NCBI RefSeq assembly: GCF_017357425.1
Contig: NZ_CP014571.1
Coordinates: 2,108,001 to 2,172,000 of the forward strand
Origin: Arthrobacter sp. D5-1
Lineage (GTDB): Bacteria > Actinomycetota > Actinomycetes > Actinomycetales > Micrococcaceae
DNA length: 64,000 bases
Reading direction: 5' to 3'
Shown: positions 42,763-50,565 of the stretch, in pieces
Numbering within the stretch: the stretch's first letter is position 1
How the letters are laid out: each line of letters starts with the position of its first letter
Notes under the pieces: model-generated
The model's database searches: none
Seen by the model: the letters and a program-made list of their open reading frames with translations, nothing else
Told to the model about the DNA's origin: nothing
Translations under genes and position numbers: made by a program

Positions 42763-42979
42763 TAGGGATGTCGCCTAGCTGCCTTATCCCGGACCTGGTG
42801 GGAAGCCTTGCTGACACGGCCTCTCGAGACGACTAGGGGACAGGGAGCGCCAGAGTCTTGCTGCGAGAGATGAAGGTGAACTGTAGCTGAATAACGCAGC
42901 TTTCTGGATACCTACGGCCACGGTACTGTCCCAGTGCTCGAATAGATCGCCGCTCTGGACACGTCCAGCGCTTGGGAGT
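42763..42979. other. Gap after the iron operon
   Basis: About 220 bases with no open frame or hairpin that I would support, leading into the truncated end of the second DUF4192 copy. Confidence 0.35.
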
Positions 42980-43680
42980 TCAAAGGATGAGCTGGTCGCG
43001 GATGTGCGGGAACTGGAAGTTGGCCATCAGGGCAGTGGTTTTCTCTTCTGTGAGGTAATCGCGGCTGTCGGGCATTGTGGTCCAAAGTTCGTGTGCCTGC
43101 CGGACGGCTTTCTCGGGGTTTAATGACTTGATGGCGATCATGTGGTTTTCGATGACGGTCGCTTCCACAGCCTGGTGCGTTCGTGGTGGCAGGGTGATTT
43201 GGTCAGTGGGGGGGCGATGGTGCTGCCGCGGTAGATGAATTCGGCGTTGACTTGGCTGTACTCGGTGGTGCTGAGGGGCAGGGTTCTGTCTTGGCCCGCT
43301 CCGGTGTCATAGGGGGGGGCGGCCGTGTCGCTACCGACGAAGATTCCGTTGCGGATGGTGACGCCGGTTTCTGCGACGACTCCGGTGAGCGCTGCGATGG
43401 TCGCGGTGTGGGCGTTCGACTGGCCAGGTTCGGAAGCGGCACTGGTATACCGGGCGAAGACAATGCTTGTGGCTTTGGAGTCATTTGTGAGGTCGCTGGC
43501 GACGGTCCGGGCGAAGAGGACTTCGTGGCATGGCTGGCGGGAGAGGTCGATGGGGAGCGTTGCACCTACTTTGCTGTTGCCGAGGGTGATGCAGACGAGG
43601 CTCACCTGTGGCCAGAAGCCGAGGGTGTGTCCGATGAAGCTGAGTAAATCTGCCGGGTTTTTGATGGTCAGCGCGTTCAT
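42980..43680 (-). pseudogene. Truncated and frameshifted DUF4192 gene (second copy)
   Basis: From ATG 43680 (MNALTIKNPADLLSFIGHTLGFWPQ) it aligns with the copy at 34.2-35.3 kb. Near 43,205-43,215 a run of seven Gs on the plus strand (GTGGGGGGGC) makes the frame shift: compared with the first copy two bases are added. Matching protein sequence resumes in another frame (HELWTTMPDSRDYLTEEK, NFQFPHIRDQL) and stops at 42980, leaving out roughly 100 residues of the C-terminus. So this copy is clearly decayed. Confidence 0.85.
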
Positions 43681-44244
43681 GGTCCTGTTCCTTGCCCTAA
43701 TTCGGTGTGCATGTGGTTTGTTGGGGTTGGGTGTCCTTCTGTTAGGGGACCTGGGCGCTGGGGTAGGGGCTGTAGTGCAACCTGGGGGACCGGGAGCGCC
43801 GGAAAGTTCGTCAGGATGGGAGCGACGTAAGAGCGCCGAGCGAAGTTCCGGGCCGGGTCGGCGCGTCAGCGCCTTGGAATTTATGGATGAGGTGAGTCGG
43901 TCGGTTGGAGAGAGCGGGTGGTCCAGCAAGGAAAAGTGGTCGGGTGTGAGACTTGTTCAGGGCCCGCAACTTTGACGCCGTGGGCAGTTGAGCCGGTTCA
44001 GCGGTGTCGAACCGTCATGCTGTTGGGAAAATATGAGTTCCCGCGGAAGAGTCAAATGCCCGCGTTCCCTTGACCCCGCCAGAAATGTTCGTGCATTTTG
44101 AATTGCGGCACGAAATGTTTTGGAGACTTCTTCAGCTTTCCGGCACGGGTAGGGCAAGATCATGCTGGGGGAGCTAGGCATGTTGATCTGAACAGCTGGG
44201 TGATGAACCCAGCAGTTTATGTTTCGACGACGATAGGTCCCTTT
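43681..44244. other. Gap with the second copy of the DUF4192 upstream repeat
   Basis: About 43700-43880 repeats the flank described at 35281-35460. The rest of the gap shows no convincing gene; the frame of the next protein is open back to 44098 but its conserved start lies at 44245. Confidence 0.5.
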
Positions 44245-45720
44245 GTGAGCGTTCCCGCCGGCTGGTACACCGACCCTCAAAACTCTGCACTTGTCCGCTA
44301 CTGGGACGGCATGCGCTGGACCGATCACGTCCAACCTGTCCAGCCCGCACAGCTGGCGGATTTACCGACTGCTCCCCGGGAGCCGGCCCCGGCGCGTCAA
44401 CATTCTCAGGAACCGCAGGAACTGAATCAGGGACGCGTTGGAGGCACGCGCAAGGTCGGATTCTTCGGTGCCAAGAAGACAGCCGAGACCGCCCTCGCCG
44501 ATGTCGAGCGGCTGCAAAGGATCCTGGATGAGCGTGGCCTGCTCGAGTTCGACCAGATAGAAGCCAGCCGGGATGAGCTTCGCCGCACTGCTGAGAACGA
44601 ACGCAGGGAATGGGCATCTGAGAACCAACGGCTTCAGTCTCAACTGCACTCCCTGCGTTCTGAACTTGCCGAAGCCGAAGGCCAGTTGGTGACCGCTCGC
44701 GCCTCGGCCGCGCTGCAGGAAGTCGGAGTCTTTGACTTCGACCACCCAGCAGAACACTCCGCTCACCTGTCTGCCCGGCTGGATTCCGTCCGTGCCCAAT
44801 ACAAGGAGATGGCCCGGGCAAAGCAGGCCATCCACGCGACGTCGAACTTCACGTTCAACAACTCCGCGAAGCAGGGCATGAAGTTCGTGAACCAGATGTC
44901 GACCATCATGCTGCGTGCCTATAACGCCGAAGCCGAGAACTGCGTGAAAACGGTCAAAGCTGGAAACTTGGCAACCGCGACGGCGCGCCTGACCAAGGCG
45001 AAAGAACAGATCGAACGCCAAGGCACCATGATTGACCTACGAGTCGACGAGACCTACCACCACCTGCGCATCCAGGAAATGGTGCTCGCCGCGGAACACC
45101 TCCAAGCTCTTGCCGCGGAGAAGGAACTGGAGCGCGCCCGACGCGAAGATCTGCGCGAGCAGAAGAAAGCCGAAGCGGAACTCGCCGCCGCCCGGCAAAA
45201 GCTCGCCAAGGAACGGGCCATGCACCAGGCAACCCTGGACGCACTCATAGCCAACGGCGACCTCGAAGGCGCAGAACGAATGCGCGCCAAAATCGCTGAA
45301 GACGAACTCGCCCTCGCCGACGTGGAACGGCGCGCTGCGAACATTCGCGCCGGCTACGTGTACGTCATCTCCAACATCGGCGCTTTCGGGGAAAACATGG
45401 TCAAGATCGGCATGACCCGCCGGTTGGAGCCCATGGACCGGGTCAACGAACTCGGAGATGCGTCCGTACCGTTCCGCTTCGACGTACATGCGCTTTTTTA
45501 CTCCGACGATGCCCTCGCCACCGAGGCAATGCTGCACCGGACGTTCGCTGAGCAGCGCGTCAACAAGGTCAACCTCCGTCGCGAATTCTTCCGGGTCACC
45601 CCGCACCAGGTACTGGAAGTGCTGAAAGAACACCACGTCGAACTCGTGGAATTCACCGAACAACCCACCGCCGAAGAATTCCGCCTCAGCACACCGGAGG
45701 CAGAGGCTTTGCCTGTGTAA
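44245..45720 (+). CDS. DUF2510 / coiled-coil / T5orf172 (GIY-YIG-like) protein
   Basis: This protein of about 491 residues opens with a DUF2510 module (SVPAGWYTDPQNSALVRYW followed by DGMRWTDH). The middle (about residues 60-370) is charged and helix-rich with long coiled-coil stretches (DUF4041-like, AEKELERARREDLREQKKAE). The C-terminus is a T5orf172/MUG113 domain, a GIY-YIG nuclease relative (GYVYVISNIGAFGENMVKIGMTRR, in parts). GTG 44245 puts the DUF2510 motif at the start; ATG 44203 is the alternative. Function is unknown; related proteins occur in phages and accessory regions. Confidence 0.85.
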   Translation: MSVPAGWYTDPQNSALVRYWDGMRWTDHVQPVQPAQLADLPTAPREPAPARQHSQEPQELNQGRVGGTRKVGFFGAKKTAETALADVERLQRILDERGLLEFDQIEASRDELRRTAENERREWASENQRLQSQLHSLRSELAEAEGQLVTARASAALQEVGVFDFDHPAEHSAHLSARLDSVRAQYKEMARAKQAIHATSNFTFNNSAKQGMKFVNQMSTIMLRAYNAEAENCVKTVKAGNLATATARLTKAKEQIERQGTMIDLRVDETYHHLRIQEMVLAAEHLQALAAEKELERARREDLREQKKAEAELAAARQKLAKERAMHQATLDALIANGDLEGAERMRAKIAEDELALADVERRAANIRAGYVYVISNIGAFGENMVKIGMTRRLEPMDRVNELGDASVPFRFDVHALFYSDDALATEAMLHRTFAEQRVNKVNLRREFFRVTPHQVLEVLKEHHVELVEFTEQPTAEEFRLSTPEAEALPV

Positions 45721-46190
45721 CGCACAGCGGCCAAGTCCCGGCGAACGCATCCACAGCGCGAATGGAGTCGGCCGTTCGTTCGGCGCATGTCATAGGCGCC
45801 GTTATCGGCTTTCACTTTCGCAGTGTAGATATCGCCCGCGGCGCGCCTCCTCCTTCTGTGCGGGTGACGCCCGGCTCGTGCCGCGGAGAAGCCAAGGATG
45901 TCCGGACCAGCCAGGCATGGGATGACCCGGCGTTGGACGAGCGCCGTCTATGCTCCAGGGCTGCGACCGGGTTCCCCATAGCCGCGTCGGCGACTTGGTG
46001 ACTAGCTCATTAGCCGGAAGTTCGCCGGTCGCGAATTGATCTGAGGACCGAAGCGGATGAAAAAACTCTTGTCAAATTAAATAACAGTTTCGTGTAGTTT
46101 GGTCAAATCTTGTAATTAGATCGGTCGCTGTGCATACGGTTGGGGCGTACTGAACATGATCTATTGCCATCTCAAGGGGGAGGGACCAAC
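45721..46190. other. Gap with an AT-rich promoter zone
   Basis: No gene is supported. From about 46055 to 46120 the DNA is notably AT-rich for this genome (CTTGTCAAATTAAATAACAG, TTGTAATTAGATC) and probably holds the promoter of the next gene. Confidence 0.4.
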
Positions 46191-46814
46191 ATGTCAGGAA
46201 GTATCGGTAGATTTGTCCTCGTTCTCGCAACCAGCACTGCACTGCTTTTTGGCGGCGCGGGCGGAGCGAACGCAGCGACGGGTGTACAGCAGGTTCAGAG
46301 GGAGACAGCAGCGACGCAGGATGAGGCTTCGAGAGCTCAGATAGAGTCTGCCATCGAGAGTGCTTTCGCAGGCGACACCGCCGGGCTGGCCGCCTTACTC
46401 GAAGGCCCGCGAGCAGCTTTGACGCAAGTCGTCCTCAAGGACCGTTTGGAGGAACGCGGTGACTTGCGTCGGGCCGAGTCCTTGAAAATCACCGCCGAGG
46501 CGGTTGATCCAGCTCCGATGTCCACTGGGCAGTATGACTACTACTGCACCGGGTACAACGGCGTTACGATCGGATGGAACGGGATGGAGGTCCTGGCCTG
46601 CCACGGCTGGTTAGACACTTATATTTCTGGACGTCATGTGGCCCACTATAATCCGGATCTAATTCCGCGCGGTGCACCTGTCACTGTCGGGTGCGCATAC
46701 GCCATGATCGGCGTCGTTGTGTCACTAACAGTACCCCTAGGAGTAGTAGGCTGGGCGGTATTCGGTACGGGAGTTCTTTATGCAGGAGGAGGTGTGGTTG
46801 TATCCTGTGGATAA
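46191..46814 (+). CDS. Secreted protein with hydrophobic glycine-rich C-terminus, unknown function
   Basis: The 207-residue protein has a clear signal peptide (GRFVLVLATSTALLFGGAGGANAA, cleavage after about residue 29), then a polar helical propeptide-like region, a middle part with three cysteines (YYCTGYNGVTIGWNG, VLACHGW, VGCAYAM) and a C-terminal hydrophobic segment (GVVVSLTVPLGVVGWAV, then GTGVLYAGGGVVVSCG). AAGGGGGAGGG precedes ATG 46191. I do not recognise a family. A secreted precursor with a hydrophobic tail followed by a small membrane protein resembles bacteriocin-immunity pairs, but that is speculation. Confidence 0.7.
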   Translation: MSGSIGRFVLVLATSTALLFGGAGGANAATGVQQVQRETAATQDEASRAQIESAIESAFAGDTAGLAALLEGPRAALTQVVLKDRLEERGDLRRAESLKITAEAVDPAPMSTGQYDYYCTGYNGVTIGWNGMEVLACHGWLDTYISGRHVAHYNPDLIPRGAPVTVGCAYAMIGVVVSLTVPLGVVGWAVFGTGVLYAGGGVVVSCG

Positions 46815-47043
46815 AGTGAATAATCCTTCTCCATGGACAGCTATTGTCACAACGCAATTGTTGGTATTGGTCGGTTTGAGCGCCATGCTGTTTCGATTCG
46901 AGGCGAAGTGGTACGACTACGTCCTAGTTTTGGTGGTGGTAGTCTACGAGGTCCTCGTTATCCGGGCCCTGGTTCGTCGAGCTAAGACAGTAGTATCCAA
47001 CGAGTCTGGACGGCAGTCATCGGCCAGCTCACCACGGACGTGA
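46798..47043 (+). CDS. Small two-helix membrane protein, unknown
   Basis: The 81-residue product has two hydrophobic stretches (IVTTQLLVLVGLSAML and YVLVLVVVVYEVLVI) and a basic, Ser-rich tail. It overlaps the preceding gene by 17 bp. The strong ribosome site AGGAGGAGG (46784-46792) best fits the TTG at 46798, or GTG 46807; ATG 46780 lies before it. Linked translation suggests it works with the secreted protein, for example as a protecting or export partner. No family recognised. Confidence 0.62.
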   Translation: MYPVDKVNNPSPWTAIVTTQLLVLVGLSAMLFRFEAKWYDYVLVLVVVVYEVLVIRALVRRAKTVVSNESGRQSSASSPRT

Positions 47044-47064
47044 TCCGAGTTAGTGAAAAACCCC

Positions 47065-47100
47065 AGTAAAGCCCCGCGTCGGTTGACTAGGGGCTTTACT
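47065..47100. terminator. Hairpin terminator, probably bidirectional
   Basis: AGTAAAGCCCC and GGGGCTTTACT pair perfectly over 11 bp around a 14-base loop, 21 bases after the small membrane gene. The minus-strand side runs into GGGGTTTTTC. Confidence 0.7.
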
Positions 47101-47594
47101 TGTGCGGTGAAGTGCCCGTCTCGTGGTGGAGGGCAGGCCTCATTTGGCCTCGCCGGAAGCCAATGCGTCGAAGAATCGGCAACCTGCCGAAGCCTTTAAC
47201 CGGGCTGCAAAAGTTGTGGCGCCCGGGGCGGCCTGTTTGTGGCCCTTCGGATCTGGTACTTCCCCATGGCTTAGACGGTGAATCTCTCTACGATGAAAGT
47301 CCTGCCGAATAAGCGAGACGACCGGTGCCTTCTAGGGTACAAACGTCCCAACAGAATTTGCGTCCTCATTCTGTTACGAACGGTGGCAGCAAACAAGATC
47401 CTGTAGTCCGTGCGGAGGGCAAAGGCAGAGTCTGCACAATATCTGCATGGCGCACGGAGTATGCAGGGGTTGCAAAAGGGATAAGTGGACAATGTCCACA
47501 CTTCCCGCCCCGGACTGCCTCTTACAACCGGCGAACGGGCCCGGATTCCGCATGTTTCCAGCACTTCCAAGTGTTTCCAAGGCCCAGAATCCCT
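47101..47594. other. Gap inside the island edge
   Basis: About 490 bases before the repeated tRNA 3' end. Several short frames overlap but none resembles an integrase or other protein. If the island once carried an integrase at this edge, it is no longer visible. Confidence 0.4.
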
Positions 47595-47880
47595 TTCGAT
47601 TCCCACCTCGGGCACGGCATACCCCCTCGTCAGAGGGGTTTTTGCTTTAACGTGTTGACAATTATCGACACGAGTCTCTGATGTGTGGTGCCGGCGTGTG
47701 CCTGGCGGCCGGTTGGCCTGTGCAGTTGTGGGGGAGCGGGTTCAGGGTCGTGGCTCGTGAGCCCTCCGCCTGCTCTGAACTGGGGCTATGGGTTCCTCTC
47801 GCGGTTCGTGCGGTAGGTCGTCGTTGGCCTACACCTCTTCATGGGTAGGGGGACTGAGCGCAACATGACCTCGGGATCTT
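47595..47880 (+). repeat. Direct repeat copy 2 (partial tRNA-Leu 3' end)
   Basis: TTCGATTCCCACCTCGGGCA (47595-47614) repeats the T-loop to 3' end of tRNA-Leu with one change, followed by the tRNA terminator (CCCCTCGTCAGAGGGG, TTTTTGCTTT) and further downstream DNA matching copy 1. There is no tRNA 5' part, so it is not a functional tRNA. It marks the likely far boundary of the 32-kb element. Confidence 0.82.
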
Positions 47881-48015
47881 GCGTCAAAGTTCTTGGTTTC
47901 GGCTCGTTGGTGGAGTTAGGAGCCACGTATTGCGATGACCCTCCAGAACGGTGAAGCCGCAGGGGTGCAGCCGCATCTTCATGGCCAAACCGTTGCCTAT
48001 GAATCGTCTTCTTGA

Positions 48016-48171
48016 TCCAAGGCTAACTCGCGGAAGCTGGACCGGACTCGCCGGGCGTATGCCGAAGCAACCCGAATATACTTCGAAGCCATCGCCCAGA
48101 CCCGGGCAACCGCTAGTGAGAAAACAGTCACCGACTTCCGCGAGGACATCCGCCGGCTGGGACGTACATAA
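48016..48171 (+). pseudogene. Small coding remnant, origin unknown
   Basis: A 51-codon stretch ending in TAA reads RKLDRTRRAYAEATRIYFEA followed by DFREDIRRLGRT. It has the look of a real helical protein C-terminus, but a stop codon stands immediately before it and no start is present. The rest of 47881-48403 shows nothing I would call. Confidence 0.3.
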
Positions 48172-48403
48172 CCGGCCCTATACCCAAAGAACCAGCCACA
48201 ACCACGAAAATAAGATCAGCGTGATCAGGACTGCGCCTTCCGCGTCCTGTGCCGCCTGGCACCATGGATTGTCCTCCGGCTGCAGTCGGCGAAGGTCTCT
48301 CATCGCCACAGATAATCGCCACAGATATACGGTTAGGGGAAGGTGTCGTCGCTGGCGGCCGCGCTCTGCCGATCTTCGCGGGTCGCACCCTCATCCTCCA
48401 GCT

Positions 48404-49030
48404 TTAATCGTCGTCTGGGGATGCGATGAACCGCATCAGCGTTTCCATGAGGTGCAGGGATTCCCGTTCGGGGTCCAGGAGGTACTGGATCCGAAGGCCG
48501 TCCACCATGGCCATCACCATGGTGACTTTGTCGTCGGCGGTCAGTTCCTGGCTGTCTTCGGTGGTGGACAGTTTCTTGCTGGTGAAGTGTTCGCGCATCT
48601 TGGCGCGCCGGGAAATGAAGAAGTCGTGAGCCGGGTGGTTGGGGTTGGTGGCGGCGATGGTGATAGCGAGCCAGTTCCGGAGGTGCTCGGGGTGGGCGAA
48701 CTCTTCTTGGAGGATGCTGCTCAGGACCTTCTCGCGGGGGACTTTTGATTCCATGATGCGGTTGGCGAGTTCGGCGTCGTCGAGGTCGCGCTGGGCCAGG
48801 GCGGCAAGGAGGAGGTCGTCCTTGGTGGCGAAGTGGCGGAGTAGTGCGGCGTGGGTGACGTTGGCCCGTGCCGCGATGTCGCGGAGGCTGGCGCGTTCGT
48901 AGCCGTGCTCAGCGAAGCTGGCAGAGGCCGCACGGACTATTTCAGCCCGCCTCGCCGGAGTGGTGGCGTACGGGCCGCGACGGCGGGAGGCTGGACTTGG
49001 TGAGGTTGCCTGCTCGGTAGTTGTGGTCAC
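48404..49030 (-). CDS. TetR-family regulator of the third rhamnoside locus
   Basis: The 208-residue protein has a TetR helix-turn-helix (RAEIVRAASASFAEHGYERASLRDIAARANVTHAALLRHFATKDDLLLAAL, residues 28-78) and a helical ligand domain. It is divergent from a transporter-GH78-GH1-SDR operon, and two related 17-bp palindromic sites lie between the two starts. The common plan is repression until a ligand such as a glycoside or aglycone binds. Confidence 0.92.
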   Translation of the reverse strand: MTTTTEQATSPSPASRRRGPYATTPARRAEIVRAASASFAEHGYERASLRDIAARANVTHAALLRHFATKDDLLLAALAQRDLDDAELANRIMESKVPREKVLSSILQEEFAHPEHLRNWLAITIAATNPNHPAHDFFISRRAKMREHFTSKKLSTTEDSQELTADDKVTMVMAMVDGLRIQYLLDPERESLHLMETLMRFIASPDDD

Positions 49031-49086
49031 TGCGCCAAACCTTCTTTCCTAAGCTACGGGCAATTTCTCCGGGGGTCTTGTCAATT

Positions 49087-49132
49087 GTAACCACCATGAC
49101 TACTATTCACGAATAGTAACCACGATGGTTAC
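49087..49132. promoter_or_regulatory. Paired TetR operators
   Basis: GTAACCACGATGGTTAC (49116-49132) is a perfect palindrome around CGA. GTAACCACCATGACTAC (49087-49103), 29 bp away, is an imperfect copy. Between and overlapping them is a second perfect palindrome, TACTATTCACGAATAGTA (49101-49118). All lie between the divergent TetR and transporter genes. Confidence 0.72.
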
Positions 49133-49215
49133 TCTTTACTTGGTTCGACGATGTCGTCGCAGGGCCACGCTGCGGATGCCGGCAGCGGGCGACCACTTTC
49201 TTGAAGGAGTCATTG

Positions 49216-50565
49216 GTGACTACGAACAATCACGAGGCCCCCAGCCTCGCCGGGGGCGTCGCTGCCGCACAGCCGGTCCCTGGCAACCAGCCGCCAACCG
49301 CGGATCCGAGCACTCAACTGATGGAGGAACCTCAGAGTCCCGTCAGCAGGAGTTACATCTTTTGGCTGATGCTCGCCAGCTTCGGAGCGTCCATTGCCAT
49401 GATGGTGCCGCTTTCCTACGGCATCGCTGTGAGGATCACGGAGCTCGCCCCCGGCCAGGAACAGGTACTGGGCTTCATCACGGGCATAGCCCAGCTGGTC
49501 TACCTGATCATCAGCCCGATCGTGGGGATCTGGAGCGACCGGACGAGGTCCCGCTTTGGTCGCCGCAGCCCGTTCATCTTCCTGGGTACGGCCATCGGTC
49601 TGGCCGGCCTGGTAGTCATGGGTCTGGCGCCCAACCTGCTCCTGGTAGGAGCCGGATGGATCCTTGGTATGTCCGGTTGGTCGATCTCCGGCGCTGCCAT
49701 TCAGAACCTGATGGCGGACAAACTGCCGGAAGCGCAGCGCGGACGGGTCTCAGCGCTAACAGGCCTCATGACCCAAATCGCGCCTGTTTTGGGCATTGGT
49801 GTTGCCTACGCTGTCTCCTCAAACACTCTCCTGGTCTTCGTGGTCCCAGGCGTCATCGGTGCAATACTTTTGGCGCTGTTCCCGCTCATCAAGCCGGAGG
49901 GCAGCTCCAAAGACGTCGTCATTGATTCGCAGGTAACGTTCCGCTCGGTGGTTGCCAGCTACGGTTTCAGCGTCCGGAAGTACCCCGATTTCGCGTGGAA
50001 CTGGTTGGGCCGCTTCGTCTTCTTCATGGGCCTGTACTTCAACACCACCTTCGGCACGTTCTTTTACGCGCAGCGCCTTGGACTTCCCGTCCGAGAGGTG
50101 GCGGGAGTTGTGGCCACGATCGGCATGTTGGGTGTCGTCGCGGCAGCAGCAGGTGCCCTGCTGGGTGGCTTCCTCTCGGACAAGCTCAGGCGGCGCAGGC
50201 TGTTCGTCATCATCGCTGCTTTGATCTTCGTGGCAGGGGCCTTGGCTGAGGCTTTCGCCTGGTCGCTTCCGCAGCTGATCATCGGTGCAGTCCTCATGCA
50301 GACTGCCATCGCCGTGTTCGCGACCGTTGACCAAGCCATCATCTTCGCCATCCTGCCCAACCGCACGGAAACGGCGCGCTACATGGCGGTGGTGGCCTTC
50401 GCGCAAAAGATCCCCAGTGCAGTGGCACCCCTAATCGCATCGGTGATCATCACCATCGGCATTACGGGAACGGACAAGAACTACACCTTCCTCTATCTGG
50501 CCGGCGCTGTCCTTGCGCTCCTTGGCGGCTCCGTCATCGCTCTCAAGGTTAAGTCCGTTCGCTAA
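49216..50565 (+). CDS. MFS/GPH-type sugar transporter
   Basis: About 449 residues from GTG 49216, six bases after GAAGGAG. It has 12 hydrophobic segments after a long polar N-terminus, and the loop GIWSDRTRSRFGRRSPFIFLG typical of glycoside-cation symporters and related sucrose-type carriers, repeated as LSDKLRRRRLFVI. It overlaps the GH78 ATG by one base. It probably imports the glycoside that the next enzymes cleave. Confidence 0.88.
   Translation: MTTNNHEAPSLAGGVAAAQPVPGNQPPTADPSTQLMEEPQSPVSRSYIFWLMLASFGASIAMMVPLSYGIAVRITELAPGQEQVLGFITGIAQLVYLIISPIVGIWSDRTRSRFGRRSPFIFLGTAIGLAGLVVMGLAPNLLLVGAGWILGMSGWSISGAAIQNLMADKLPEAQRGRVSALTGLMTQIAPVLGIGVAYAVSSNTLLVFVVPGVIGAILLALFPLIKPEGSSKDVVIDSQVTFRSVVASYGFSVRKYPDFAWNWLGRFVFFMGLYFNTTFGTFFYAQRLGLPVREVAGVVATIGMLGVVAAAAGALLGGFLSDKLRRRRLFVIIAALIFVAGALAEAFAWSLPQLIIGAVLMQTAIAVFATVDQAIIFAILPNRTETARYMAVVAFAQKIPSAVAPLIASVIITIGITGTDKNYTFLYLAGAVLALLGGSVIALKVKSVR

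Noticed and set aside
15300..48400. Integrase gene for the tRNA-bounded segment
   Set aside because: I looked for tyrosine- or serine-recombinase motifs near both edges and found none, so none is reported.
47951..48748. 265-residue plus-strand frame
   Set aside because: Its second half is antisense to the TetR gene and its first half has no protein-like pattern; a different frame in the same place looks more like coding DNA.
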